A stretch of DNA of 64,000 bases from Streptomyces aquilus (GTDB lineage Bacteria > Actinomycetota > Actinomycetes > Streptomycetales > Streptomycetaceae). This document shows positions 23,412 to 32,190 of the stretch, one piece after another. Location: assembly GCF_003955715.1 (NCBI RefSeq), contig NZ_CP034463.1:1116001-1180000 (forward strand). Direction: 5' to 3'. Position numbers and translations under genes: made by a program. Below the pieces are notes generated by a model that saw only the letters and a list, made by a program, of their open reading frames with translations, had not been told where the DNA came from and searched no databases. How positions within the stretch are numbered: the stretch's first letter is position 1; every line of letters starts with the position of its first letter.

Positions 23412-24438
23412 TCACCGGGCACGCGAGACGCCGTACCGTCGCGGGCGGCGTCTTGCCCGTGTCGATCGCGTCGAGGAGCAGCCGCGTCGCCGCCTCGCCC
23501 ATCGCCCGGTGCGGCAGCGCGATGGTGGTGAGGGGCGGGGACAGATAGGCGGCCATGTGCTCCTGGTCGTCGTAGCCGACCACGGACAGGTCCTCGGGGA
23601 CGGACAGCCCGAGGCGGGTCGCGGCGTGCAGGACGCCCGCCGCGACCCGGTCGTTGTAGCAGAAGATGCCGGTGGGGCGGCGGTCGGCGGGCACCCGGTC
23701 GAGCAGCTTGAGCGCTCCCTCGTGCCCGCCGGAGATCTCGCCGCCGGTCCGTACCACCCACTCCTTCGGGACGGTGATCCCCTCGGCGCGCAGCGCGTCG
23801 CGGAAACCGCGCAGCCGCTCCACGGAGGCGATGTCGTCGAGGCCGCCGACGTGGGCGATCCTGCGGTGCCCCTCGTCGAGGAGCAGCCGGGCCGCCGTAC
23901 GGCCTCCCGCGCGCTCGGCGGGGATGACGGCGGGCAGGGAGTCGTCCTCGGGGACGCAGTTGGCGAGGACGGAATGGGTGCGGTGCAGGCCCTCCGGGAC
24001 GCGGACCCGGCGCAGGGAGAAGGCGGCGTAGATGATGCCGTCCACGCGCCGGTCGAGGAGTTCGGCGACCGCCGCGTCCTCCTTGGCGGGGTCGCCGCCG
24101 GAGTCGACGGTCAGGACGAGGTGCTCGCTGTCCCAGGCCGTCTCCATGGCACCGCGCAGCAGCCGCCCCGCGAACGGCGAGGAGGCGATCTCGTCGGTGA
24201 CCAGGCCGATCACGGCGGTACGGCGGCGGCGCAGGCCACGGGCGACGGGGTCGGGTCGGTAGCCGAGCTGGGCGGCGGCCTGGCGGATGCGTTCCTGGGT
24301 GGCCGGCGAGAGGTTTCCCTCGGCGCGGCCGTTGAAGACGAAGGAGACCGCCGTGTGCGAGACGCCGGCGAGCCGCGCCACGTCCCGTGACGTGGGGCGT
24401 TGCTTGCCCGTCGGCTGCTGCTCCTCGGTGCTGCCCAT
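23374..24438 (-). CDS. LacI family transcriptional regulator of the fructan locus
   Basis: Encodes 354 residues. The LacI HTH is classical: SRDVARLAGVSHTAVSFVFN near residues 16-35, with the hinge region NLSPATQERIRQAAAQLGY. The periplasmic-binding-protein-like ligand domain follows with VIGLVTDEIASSPFAG and SVVGYDDQEHMAAYLSPPLTT. It probably represses the GH32 and importer genes by binding the three CTAAC(A/T)CG operators and lets go when a fructose-containing sugar binds. The start MGSTEEQQ is preferred over an in-frame GTG at 24480. Its coding region overlaps the end of the convergent GH32 gene by 38 nt. Confidence 0.93.
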   Translation of the reverse strand: MGSTEEQQPTGKQRPTSRDVARLAGVSHTAVSFVFNGRAEGNLSPATQERIRQAAAQLGYRPDPVARGLRRRRTAVIGLVTDEIASSPFAGRLLRGAMETAWDSEHLVLTVDSGGDPAKEDAAVAELLDRRVDGIIYAAFSLRRVRVPEGLHRTHSVLANCVPEDDSLPAVIPAERAGGRTAARLLLDEGHRRIAHVGGLDDIASVERLRGFRDALRAEGITVPKEWVVRTGGEISGGHEGALKLLDRVPADRRPTGIFCYNDRVAAGVLHAATRLGLSVPEDLSVVGYDDQEHMAAYLSPPLTTIALPHRAMGEAATRLLLDAIDTGKTPPATVRRLACPVISRASVGPAPIR

Positions 24439-24533
24439 GCCGTCCGCTGCCCTCGTCCCCGCCGTCCGCTTGATCACCACTCACCCTATCCGTGACGCTG
24501 GAGGGACGACATGGTCGAGGGAAAGGTCCGGCA

Positions 24534-25364
24534 GTGAGCAACGTCCCGGTACACACACTCAACGACGGCACGAGCTTCCCGGCGATCGGCCTGGGCACCT
24601 GGCCCCTGGACGACGCGGACGCGGAACGGGCGGTGACCGAGGCCCTGCGGGTGGGCTACCGCCTGGTCGACACGGCGACGAACTACCGTAACGAGGCCGG
24701 AGTCGGCCTCGGCGTCGCCCGCAGCGAAGTCCCGCGCGAGGAGGTCGTGGTGACCACGAAACTCCCGGGCCGCCACCACGGGTACGAGGAGACCCTGGCG
24801 TCCTTCGAGGAGTCCCGCCGCCGGCTCGGCCTGGACTACGTCGACCTGTATCTGATCCACTGGCCGCTCCCCCGCGTCGACAAGTACGTGGACTCCTGGC
24901 GGGCCATGATCAAGCTGCGCGAGGACGGTCTCGTGCGGTCGATCGGGGTCTCCAACTTCACGTCCGAGCACATCGAGCGGCTGGAGAAGGAGACGGGCGT
25001 GCTGCCGTCCGTCAACCAGATCGAGCTGCACCCGCACTTCCCGCAGGAGGAGCTGCGCGCCTTCCACGCCGCGAAGGGGATCGTCACCGAGAGCTGGAGT
25101 CCGCTGGGCCGCCGTGCCGACCTGCGGGACGACCCCGTGGTGGCCGGCATCGCCGAGGCGCACGGGGTGACGCCGGGCCAGGTGGTGCTGCGCTGGCACA
25201 CCCAGCTCGGCGCGGTGCCCATCCCGAAGTCGTCCGACCCCGGGCGGCAGCGAGCGAACCTCGACGTCTTCGGCTTCGAGCTGGACCCGGACCAGCTGGC
25301 GGCGATCGCCGACCGGAAGCATGTGCGGCAGGGCGGCGATCCGGAGACGCACGAGGAGTTCTGA
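24534..25364 (+). CDS. Aldo/keto reductase
   Basis: Encodes 276 residues from a GTG start with GAAAGG as ribosome-binding site. Conserved AKR blocks are FPAIGLGTWPL, the catalytic tetrad in DTATNYRNE (Asp and Tyr), TTKLPG (Lys) and YLIHWPLP (His), and the NADPH-binding PIPKSSDPGRQRANLDVF near residue 240. It resembles 2,5-diketo-gluconate reductase-type AKR5 enzymes that reduce aldehydes or ketones. It is divergent from the LacI gene with 95 nt between, but no CTAAC-type operator is seen there, so it is probably not in the fructan regulon. Confidence 0.92.
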   Translation: MSNVPVHTLNDGTSFPAIGLGTWPLDDADAERAVTEALRVGYRLVDTATNYRNEAGVGLGVARSEVPREEVVVTTKLPGRHHGYEETLASFEESRRRLGLDYVDLYLIHWPLPRVDKYVDSWRAMIKLREDGLVRSIGVSNFTSEHIERLEKETGVLPSVNQIELHPHFPQEELRAFHAAKGIVTESWSPLGRRADLRDDPVVAGIAEAHGVTPGQVVLRWHTQLGAVPIPKSSDPGRQRANLDVFGFELDPDQLAAIADRKHVRQGGDPETHEEF

Positions 25365-25375
25365 GCCCGCGGGAG

Positions 25376-25782
25376 GAGTCGCGAACGGCTGAGCGGGACC
25401 TGCTGCGGGACTACCACGGCAAGAGGGACTTCGGCCGGACCGGTGAGCCGCGGGGGCGGCAGGCGCCCTCGGGCGACGCACCCGGGTTCGTCGTGCAGAT
25501 CCATGGAGTCCGTCCGGCGAGCCCCGGGACAAGCGGCTCGCCGTGCCGACCGAGGACCATCCGCTGGAGTACGAGGAGTACGAAGGGGTGATCCCGCGGG
25601 GCGAGTACGGCGGCGGGACCGTGATCGTGTGGGCTCGCGGGACGTACGAGCCGCTCAGCCACGACCGCGACGGGCGGCCCGTCGACGCGGATCACGCACG
25701 GCGGTACGGCACGCCCGGTCCACGGCGCGCCCGTTCGGTCCGCTCCGGCCGGACGCTCGCCCAGGTCGCCGGGAACGGCTGA
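25376..25782 (+). pseudogene. Deleted LigD 3'-phosphoesterase domain remnant
   Basis: One frame reads RDYHGKRDFGRTGEP...FVVQIH, the opening of the LigD phosphoesterase domain. A different frame then reads EPRDKRLAVPTEDHPLEYEE and VIPRGEYGGGTVIVW...GTYEPLSHD, the later part of the same domain. The roughly 35 residues that normally join the two blocks, including the HxDxR-type metal and catalytic residues, are missing, and the ends are out of frame. The C-terminal sequence also decays after GRPVD. The intact domain trims 3' ends during non-homologous end joining. This copy is dead. It fills the 515-nt gap between the aldo/keto reductase and the cupin gene. Confidence 0.8.
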
Positions 25783-25879
25783 TGACAGTCTGCTGAATCC
25801 GCCCCCAACTGCCCATCTCTGCCTCTATGTTCGCAGCGGTACGCCGTGATCGTCCGCCCGAGCCTCTGGAGGCCCCCGT

Positions 25880-26317
25880 ATGCGCACCCCGCTCCGCGTC
25901 GCCACAGCCGGGACGCTGGCCCTGGTCACCGCCCTCGCCGGGGGCACCGCCGCCCGCGCCACCCCGCCGGGTCCCGGGGTCACCGCGAAGCTGATCGCCC
26001 AGAAGACCGTGGGCGGCACCGACTACACGGTCCGGGAGATCACCGTGCCGCCCGGCCAGGCGACCGGATGGCACTACCACGACGGTGTCGTGTACGGGTA
26101 CGTGAAGCAGGGCACGCTCACGCACTACCACTCCGACTGCGCCGTCGACGGCGTCTACACCCAGGGCACCGTCGTGCGCGAGCCGGGCGGGCCGAGCGAC
26201 ATCCATCTCGGGCGCAACCTCGGCGACACCCCGCTCGTCCTGGAGGTGCTGTACGTGCTGCCGCACGGCTCGCCGTTCTCCGAGGACGTGCCCAACCCGG
26301 GCTGCCCCTTCCAGTAG
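25880..26317 (+). CDS. Secreted cupin-fold protein
   Basis: Encodes 145 residues. A Sec-type signal (RTPLRVATAGTLALVTALAG, cleavage near ARA-TPP) is followed by a single cupin barrel. Metal-ligand positions appear in GWHYHDGVVYGYVKQG (two His and a later Glu/Tyr) and the second motif around PSDIHLGRN. Exported cupins of this type have no established reaction; binding of a small molecule or metal is likely. The paired cysteines (HSDCAVDG and NPGCPFQ) could form a disulfide outside the cell. It is convergent with the SpoIIE phosphatase gene. Confidence 0.85.
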   Translation: MRTPLRVATAGTLALVTALAGGTAARATPPGPGVTAKLIAQKTVGGTDYTVREITVPPGQATGWHYHDGVVYGYVKQGTLTHYHSDCAVDGVYTQGTVVREPGGPSDIHLGRNLGDTPLVLEVLYVLPHGSPFSEDVPNPGCPFQ

Positions 26318-26330
26318 GGGGACCCGGTGA

Positions 26331-28667
26331 TCAGCCCGGGGGCAGGGGCTGTTCGGCCCAGATCGTCTTGCCGGAGCCGGTCTGTCTGCTGCCCCAGCGC
26401 TGGGTGAGCTGGGCGACCAGCAGCAGTCCGCGCCCGCCCTCGTCGTAGGCGTGCGCGCGGCGCAGGTGCGGTGAGGTGGAACTGCCGTCGGAGACCTCGC
26501 AGATGAGGGTCCGGTCGCGGATCAGCCGGAGCTGGACGGGCGGTTCGCCGTACCGGATGGCGTTGGTGACGAGTTCGCTGACGACGAGTTCGGTGACGAA
26601 GGCCGCCTCGTCCAGTCCCCACGCGGTCAGTTGCTCGGTGGCGTCCTGCCGGGCCTGGGCCACCTGGGCCGGGTCGGGCGGGATGTCCCAGGTGGCGACG
26701 CGGTCGGCGCCGAGCGCCCGGGTGCGGGCCAGCAGCAGGGCCACGTCGTCGCTGGGCTCCTCCGGCAGGACCGCCTTCAGGACCGTGTCGCACAGGGCGT
26801 CGAGGGAGCTGGCGGGCGCGGTCAGGGCCCGGCACAGTTCGCTCGTCGTGTGGTCGATGTCGCGGTCGCGGTCCTCGACGAGGCCGTCGGTGTAGAGGGC
26901 GACGATCGCGCCCTCGGGGAGTTCCACCTCGCCGGCCTCGAAGGGAAGGCCGCCGACGCCGAGCGGGGGTCCCGCGGTCATGGGGACGCATTCCGCGGTG
27001 CCGTCCGGCAGTACCAGGGCGGGCGGCGGATGGCCGGCGGCGGCGAAGGTGAGACGCCGCGAGACGGGGTCGTAGACGGCGTAGAGACAGGTCGCGCCGA
27101 GCTCCGCCACCTCGTCGTCGCTGTCGTCGCCGGCCAGGTGGGTGACCAGGTCGTCGAGGTGGGTGAGGAGTTCGTCGGGCGGCAGGTCGACGTCGGCGAG
27201 GGTGCGCACGGCCGTGCACAGGCGGCCCATCGTCGCCGAGGAGGAGATGCCGTGGCCGACCACGTCGCCGACGACGAGGGCGACGCGGCCGCCGGACAGC
27301 GGGATCACGTCGAACCAGTCGCCGCCGATGCCCGCGAGGGAACCGGAGGGCAGATAGCGGTGGGCGACCTCGACGGCCGCCTGTCCGGGCAGGCCCTTGG
27401 GCAGCAGGCTGTTCTGCAGGGCCAGCGCGGTGCTGCGTTCCCTGGCGAAGCGGCGGGCGTTGTCGACGCAGACGGCGGCCCGGCTGGCGAGTTCCTCGGC
27501 GAACACGGCGTCGTCGGGGCCGTAGTCGTCGGACTGGCTGATGCGGACGACGACGGCCACTCCGAGCGTGGTGCCGCGGGCCCGCAGGGGTACCGCCATC
27601 ATCGAGTGGACGCCCGCGCGGTGGCGCTGTCCTGCGGGGGCGCGCGCGTTGCGCTCCGCGACCCACCGCATGAACGCGGGCTCGCCGGCCTGGCTGACGA
27701 TGACCCGCCCTTCCCGTATCGCCCGGGCGGGCGGTGAGAACGAGGGATAGAAGTCCATCTCGCCCAGGTGCACGGCCGCTTCGGGGGTGCCCCCGGTCCG
27801 GGAGCCGTGGGCAACGCGGCGCAGCGGGACCTCTGTGTCGGTCAGCGCCGGCCCTTCCTCGGCTCCGAGGACCCAGTCGAACAGGTCCACGCTGGCGAAG
27901 TCGGCGAACCGGGGTACGACGACCCCGATCAGCTCCTCCGCCGTGCGCACGAGGTCGAGGGAGGTGCCGATGGTGGCGGCCGCCTCGTTCAGCAGGGCCA
28001 GTCGCTGGCGGGCCCAGTACTGCTCGGTGCTGTCGAAGGCCGCCATGCCGGTTCCGATGAGCCGGCCGTCGGCGTCTCTCACCGGCCACATCTCGGTGGT
28101 CCAGGCGTGCTCCCGGTTCGAGGACGGCGCGTGCGCGTAGCTCTCGTAGCGGGTCGGCCGGCCCGTCTCGATGACCTGCTCCAGATGGTGCAGGAATCCC
28201 CGGTTGTACCCGACGTCCAGAACGGTGTCCATGAAGTACCGGCCGAGCAGGGTCTCGGCGGGCACCCCCATCACCTGGCAGGAGGCCTCGTTGAGCCGCA
28301 GATAGTGCTGGCCGGTGTCGAACACGGACAACGACATGGAGGCCTGCTGGAAGGCCCGCTCCGTCAGGGAGGGCTCGCGTTCCCCGGGCGGCGCGGTGAT
28401 CACGTATCCGGCGGGGCCGCCGCCCTCGCCCAGCACGGGGCATGCCGTGAGGTGCAGGGCGACGGACGACCCGTCGCGGTGGCGCAGGACGACGGTGCCG
28501 GCCAGCGTGGCCACGGCTTCGGGCGGCGGGTCCTCGGCGAGCAGCTCACGCACCGGCCGCCCCACGGCCTCCTCGGCCGGGTAGCCGGTCAGTCGCCGGG
28601 CACCGTCGCTCCACCCCGTCACCGTGCCGCGGGCGTCGATGATCGCCGCGGCGGAGGCGTGCTCCAT
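26331..28667 (-). CDS. Multidomain SpoIIE-type serine phosphatase with PAS, GAF and ATPase domains
   Basis: Encodes about 778 residues. Domain order: PAS 1 (IIDARGTVTGWSDGARRLTG, about 5-100), PAS 2 (MSLSVFDTGQHYLRLNEASC, about 115-230), GAF (NEAAATIGTSLDLVRTAEEL, about 235-400), PP2C/SpoIIE (SLAGIGGDWFDVIPL with metal Asp residues, and VGDVVGHGISSSATMG, about 415-640), and an RsbW-like ATPase at the C-terminus with N-box SELVTNAIRYG and GGRGLLLVAQL. Such fusions combine phosphatase and kinase for anti-sigma-antagonists, and so control stress sigma factors of the SigB/F class. One such sigma factor is at 42597. An upstream start around 28700 is possible. Confidence 0.92.
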   Translation of the reverse strand: MEHASAAAIIDARGTVTGWSDGARRLTGYPAEEAVGRPVRELLAEDPPPEAVATLAGTVVLRHRDGSSVALHLTACPVLGEGGGPAGYVITAPPGEREPSLTERAFQQASMSLSVFDTGQHYLRLNEASCQVMGVPAETLLGRYFMDTVLDVGYNRGFLHHLEQVIETGRPTRYESYAHAPSSNREHAWTTEMWPVRDADGRLIGTGMAAFDSTEQYWARQRLALLNEAAATIGTSLDLVRTAEELIGVVVPRFADFASVDLFDWVLGAEEGPALTDTEVPLRRVAHGSRTGGTPEAAVHLGEMDFYPSFSPPARAIREGRVIVSQAGEPAFMRWVAERNARAPAGQRHRAGVHSMMAVPLRARGTTLGVAVVVRISQSDDYGPDDAVFAEELASRAAVCVDNARRFARERSTALALQNSLLPKGLPGQAAVEVAHRYLPSGSLAGIGGDWFDVIPLSGGRVALVVGDVVGHGISSSATMGRLCTAVRTLADVDLPPDELLTHLDDLVTHLAGDDSDDEVAELGATCLYAVYDPVSRRLTFAAAGHPPPALVLPDGTAECVPMTAGPPLGVGGLPFEAGEVELPEGAIVALYTDGLVEDRDRDIDHTTSELCRALTAPASSLDALCDTVLKAVLPEEPSDDVALLLARTRALGADRVATWDIPPDPAQVAQARQDATEQLTAWGLDEAAFVTELVVSELVTNAIRYGEPPVQLRLIRDRTLICEVSDGSSTSPHLRRAHAYDEGGRGLLLVAQLTQRWGSRQTGSGKTIWAEQPLPPG

Positions 28668-28787
28668 GTCGTCCAGGATGGTCCCTTTGCCGCACCGCAT
28701 CAACCGCGGTGGGGCCTTCGGGACCCGGGCGTCACTTCCGGGGCGCCCGGGAGGCGAGCGCCCTCCACCGCCGCGCGGACGCGCGCG

Positions 28788-29255
28788 TCACTTCCGGTGG
28801 GCCCGCAACGCGGCGAGGGCCTTGTCCGCGTGGGTGTTCATCCGCAGCTCACTGCGCACGACCTCCAGGACCGTGCGGTCCTGTGCGATGACGAAGGTGA
28901 CCCGCTTGGTGGGGGCCAGCGAGAAGCCGCGGGCCACGCCGAACCGCTCCCTGATGGTCCCGTCGGCGTCGGACAGCAGCGGCATGCCGAGCGAGTGGGC
29001 GCCCGCGAACTCCTGCTGGCGCTCCACGGAGTCCCCGCTGATGCCGACGGGACGGGCCCCGGCCGCGGCGAACTCGGCGGCCAGGTCGCGGAAGTGGCAG
29101 GCCTCCGCGGTGCAGCCGGGGGTCATCGCGGCCGGGTAGAAGAACAGCACGATCGGCCCGTCCGCCAGCAGTGAGGTCAGGCTGCGGGGCGTGCCGGTCT
29201 CGTCCGGCAGCTCGAAGTCCTCGATCGTGTCACCGACCGCTATCACCTTGCTCAT
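28788..29255 (-). CDS. Peroxiredoxin (BCP/PrxQ type)
   Basis: Encodes 155 residues of the AhpC/TSA family. The peroxidatic cysteine is in MTPGCTAEACHF; the second Cys five residues later is the resolving position used in PrxQ/BCP enzymes. Blocks FELPDETGTPRSL and GISGDSVERQQEFA are typical. It reduces hydrogen and organic peroxides with thioredoxin in the cytoplasm. Start MSKVIAVGDT has an AAAGGG ribosome-binding site and overlaps the stop of the upstream DoxX gene (ATGA), so the two are translated together. Confidence 0.93.
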   Translation of the reverse strand: MSKVIAVGDTIEDFELPDETGTPRSLTSLLADGPIVLFFYPAAMTPGCTAEACHFRDLAAEFAAAGARPVGISGDSVERQQEFAGAHSLGMPLLSDADGTIRERFGVARGFSLAPTKRVTFVIAQDRTVLEVVRSELRMNTHADKALAALRAHRK

Positions 29256-29632
29256 GCCCGGCCCTTTCCGTTGTTCGCGACGTTGCGTGCCCACAGCACG
29301 AGGGGAAGTTGCAGCGGCAGCCGTCCCAGGGCGGCGGCCTTCTGCGGGGCGGGCCGGTCGCGCCAGTCGACGGCCATCTTCACGTTGGCGGGGAAGACCC
29401 CGACGAAGAACGCGGCGGTGGCGAGCGCGGCGGTGCGCCGGGTCCGGGGCAGCGCCACCCCGGCGGCCAGCGCCAGCTCCACGGCGCCGCTGGCGTACGT
29501 CCAGGTCCGCGGCTTGCCCGGCAGGGTGCGGGGGACGAGGGCGTCGAACTGACGGGGGTTGGCGAAGTGCGCGACGCCCGCTGTGGCCAGCAGGCCGGCG
29601 AGCAGCAGGGGTGAGCGTTGGGACCGCGGCAC
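29252..29632 (-). CDS. DoxX-like membrane protein
   Basis: Encodes 126 residues with four hydrophobic helices and the DoxX-type sequence ATAGVAHFANPRQFDALVPR followed by YASGAVELALAAGVALP. DoxX proteins are small quinone-linked or redox-associated membrane proteins that in mycobacteria join superoxide dismutase and a thioredoxin-like protein. Here the coupled downstream gene is a peroxiredoxin, which agrees with a redox role. The GTG start has a strong GGAGGAACC ribosome-binding site. Confidence 0.85.
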   Translation of the reverse strand: MPRSQRSPLLLAGLLATAGVAHFANPRQFDALVPRTLPGKPRTWTYASGAVELALAAGVALPRTRRTAALATAAFFVGVFPANVKMAVDWRDRPAPQKAAALGRLPLQLPLVLWARNVANNGKGRA

Positions 29633-29704
29633 GGTTCCTCCTAGGGGGGTCTGCCGCGGGATATTACTGGACCGTACAACCAGGTCGTACGGCGGCCTCT
29701 TCCC

Positions 29705-30454
29705 TTATGGGGAACGCCGGTTGCGGGTTCCGGGCGTGTGGCCGAAGGAGCGGCGGAAGACGTCGATGAAGGCACTCGTGGAGGACCAGCCGCAGCGGTG
29801 GGCGACGGTCGTGACGGGCCGGCCGTCGGCCAGCATGCGCAGGGCGTGGTAGAGCCGGGCCTGGGTGCGCCACTGGGGGAAGGTCATGCCGAACTCGGTG
29901 CGGAAGAGGCGGCTGAGGGTGCGTTCGCTCGCGCCGGCGGCGGTGCCGAGGGCGGCCAGGGTGCGCGGGTCGGCCGGGTCGGCCTGGAGGATCGCGCAGA
30001 CGGCGGCCAGGCGCGGGTCGGTGGCGGTGGGCAGGCGCAGCGGCTGCTGGGGGGAGGCGCGGAGCTGGTCGCGCAGGACGGCGAGCAGGCGGCGGCGTTC
30101 CGGGCCGCGGTCGTCCGGGTCGTGGGTGTAGGCGACGATCAGCTCGCTCAGCAGTGGGCTCACGGCGAGGACGGTGGGGGCGTCCAGACCGAGCGGGTTG
30201 TCGTCGGCTTGCAGGCCGACCAGGTGCAGGTGGAGGTGTCCGTGGGCGCGATGGGCGTGGACGGTGCCCGCGGGGACCCAGATGGCCCGGTTGCCGGGCG
30301 CGAACCAGGTGCCGGCGTCGGTGGTGACGGCGAGGACTCCCGCGCCCGCGTAGACGATCTGGTGGTCGTCGTGCACATGGGCGTCGATGCGGTCGCCGGC
30401 GGCCAGTCTCTGCGCCCGGGTCGGCGCCTTGGGCGTATGGCGGATGTCCGGCAC
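29705..30454 (-). CDS. AraC family transcriptional regulator with N-terminal cupin
   Basis: Encodes about 249 residues. The N-terminal cupin sensor contains RIDAHVHDDHQIVYAGAGVL and FAPGNRAIWVPAGTVHAH; the C-terminal double HTH contains LGTAAGASERTLSRLFRTE and VAHRCGWSSTSAFIDVFRRS with the signature end FGHTPG. It is divergent from an Fsr-like MFS exporter with 54 nt between, the usual arrangement for a local regulator of an efflux pump. GTG 30454 is preferred; an ATG at 30493 is in frame but would use most of the intergenic region. Confidence 0.9.
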   Translation of the reverse strand: MPDIRHTPKAPTRAQRLAAGDRIDAHVHDDHQIVYAGAGVLAVTTDAGTWFAPGNRAIWVPAGTVHAHRAHGHLHLHLVGLQADDNPLGLDAPTVLAVSPLLSELIVAYTHDPDDRGPERRRLLAVLRDQLRASPQQPLRLPTATDPRLAAVCAILQADPADPRTLAALGTAAGASERTLSRLFRTEFGMTFPQWRTQARLYHALRMLADGRPVTTVAHRCGWSSTSAFIDVFRRSFGHTPGTRNRRSP

Positions 30455-30508
30455 AAGTAGGCAGTTTATCGAAAGCGCGCCACGCTCCGCCATCGCGACG
30501 ATCAGGTC

Positions 30509-31678
30509 ATGACCGCCATACGCCACCTCTCTCTGGGGCACGCCTGCGTCGACGTCTACCAGGGGGCCGTCGCCGCCCTGGTGCCGTACTTCGTCGCCGA
30601 GCGCGCCTACACCTACGCCGCCGCCTCGGGCGTCGTCCTCGCCGCGTCCCTGCTGTCGTCGGTGGTGCAGCCGCTGTTCGGGGCGCTCACCGACCGGTGG
30701 GCGATGCCGTGGCTGCTGCCACTGAGCACGCTGACGGGTGGGGCGGGGGTGGCGTTGAGCGGGGTCACCGGCTCCTACGGACTGACGCTCGCGGCGGTCG
30801 CCGTGTCCGGCGTCGGGGTCGCCGCCTACCACCCGGAGGCCGCCCGCGCGGCCCGCGCCGCGGCGCACGGCAGTCACACGGCGATGGGCTGGTTCGCGCT
30901 GGGCGGCAACGCCGGCTTCGCCGCGGCACCCCTGCTGGTCATGGCGGTCGTCGGCATGGGCGGCCTGCACGCCACTCCCCTGCTGGTCGCGCCCGCCCTG
31001 GTCGGCGCCGCCCTGTGCGCGGCGGCGGTCCGCGCCGCGGGCACCCGTGGGGAATCCGGGGGCACGACTGCCGGCTCGGGCCGCGACGACTGGTCGTCGT
31101 TCCTGCGGCTGTCGGGGGCGATCGTCTGCCGCTCGGTGGTGTTCGTCGGGCTGAGCGCCTTCGTCTCGCTGTACGTCCGCCTGCGCACCGAGGGCGGGGA
31201 GGCGGCGGGGACGGCCGCGCTGTGCGTGCTGTACGCCGGGGGCGCCTTCGGCACGGTGCTCGGGAGCCGGCTCGCGGAGCGGTACGGACGGCTGACGGTC
31301 GTACGGCGGTCGTACGTCGTGACGGTGGCCGCCGTCGCCGGGGTGGTGTTCGTGCCCGGGCCCGGCGTCCATCTGTGCGTCGGGCTCGCGTCGGCCGGAC
31401 TGTACGTGCCGTTCTCCCTGCACGTCACGCTCGGCCAGGACTATCTGCCGACGCGCGTCGGCACGGCGAGCGGGGTCACGCTGGGGCTGACCGTGAGCAT
31501 GGGCGGCCTCGCCGCCCCCGCCGTCGGGGCGCTCGCCGACGCCACGTCCCTCCAGGTCGCCCTGGCCCCGCTCATCGCGTTGCCGCTGCTGGGCCGGCTC
31601 CTGTTGTGCGGGCTGCGGGAGCCGGGTCCCGAGGGTCAGGTCGTGCCCGCGGACTCCAGCTCCTCCTCGGCGGCGTAG
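30509..31678 (+). CDS. MFS exporter, fosmidomycin-resistance (Fsr) type
   Basis: Encodes 389 residues with about 11-12 transmembrane helices. The opening LSLGHACVDVYQGAVAALVP and the block YHPEAARAARAAAHGSHTAM match the fosmidomycin-resistance subfamily of MFS exporters. It should expel a small antibiotic or metabolite by proton antiport. The divergent AraC regulator is the likely local controller. The 3' end overlaps the convergent MarR gene by 43 nt. Confidence 0.9.
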   Translation: MTAIRHLSLGHACVDVYQGAVAALVPYFVAERAYTYAAASGVVLAASLLSSVVQPLFGALTDRWAMPWLLPLSTLTGGAGVALSGVTGSYGLTLAAVAVSGVGVAAYHPEAARAARAAAHGSHTAMGWFALGGNAGFAAAPLLVMAVVGMGGLHATPLLVAPALVGAALCAAAVRAAGTRGESGGTTAGSGRDDWSSFLRLSGAIVCRSVVFVGLSAFVSLYVRLRTEGGEAAGTAALCVLYAGGAFGTVLGSRLAERYGRLTVVRRSYVVTVAAVAGVVFVPGPGVHLCVGLASAGLYVPFSLHVTLGQDYLPTRVGTASGVTLGLTVSMGGLAAPAVGALADATSLQVALAPLIALPLLGRLLLCGLREPGPEGQVVPADSSSSSAA

Positions 31679-32160
31679 GCCAGGAAGTCGTCGACCATGC
31701 GGTGGAACAGCGTGGCGAGCTGTCCCAGCTCCTGCGGCGACCATTCCGCCAGCGCGAGCATCATGCCGCGGGCCCCCGCCTCCCGGACGCGGACGACGGC
31801 CTGGCGGCCGGCGTCGGTGAGCTCGATGCGGTGGGCGCGCCGGTCGTCGGGGTCGGGGAGCCGGGTGACGTGGCCGGACTTCTGCAGCTGCTGCACCGTG
31901 CGGGTCACGTGCGAGGCCTCGACACCCAGCCGGTTGGCCAGCTCCCCCGGCCGCAGCGGCTCCGAGTCGGCGACCTGCCGCAGCAGCGCCACGGCGGCGC
32001 GGTCCAGGGGCACCCCGGCCAGGGCCATGAGCCGCTCGTGCTGCCGGGCGCGCGTGCTCAGGTATGTGATGCGGTTCAGCGCGCGCTCGATCTCCCTGAC
32101 TTCCGCGGAGGCGGGGCCGTCGGCGATCTCGGGGCGCGGTGGTGTGGGCATACGAGCCAC
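31636..32160 (-). CDS. MarR family transcriptional regulator
   Basis: Encodes 174 residues (GTG start; an in-frame ATG three codons later is the alternative). The winged HTH is clear: RPGELANRLGVEASHVTRTVQQL followed by the wing VTRLPDPDDRRAHRIELTDAGR with the hallmark Asp-Arg. MarR proteins repress efflux or catabolic genes and release DNA on binding phenolic ligands. The partner could be the convergent MFS exporter, whose 3' end it overlaps by 43 nt. A short imperfect dyad over its own promoter region is a possible autoregulatory site. Confidence 0.92.
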   Translation of the reverse strand: MARMPTPPRPEIADGPASAEVREIERALNRITYLSTRARQHERLMALAGVPLDRAAVALLRQVADSEPLRPGELANRLGVEASHVTRTVQQLQKSGHVTRLPDPDDRRAHRIELTDAGRQAVVRVREAGARGMMLALAEWSPQELGQLATLFHRMVDDFLAYAAEEELESAGTT

Positions 32161-32171
32161 TTTACCATCTC

Positions 32172-32190
32172 ATTGCGTAACTCAAGTAAT
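32172..32190. promoter_or_regulatory. Possible MarR operator
   Basis: ATTGCGTAACTCAAGTAAT, an AT-rich imperfect dyad just upstream of the MarR start and overlapping the 3' end of the TetR gene, resembles MarR/SlyA-type sites. Weak symmetry. Confidence 0.3.
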
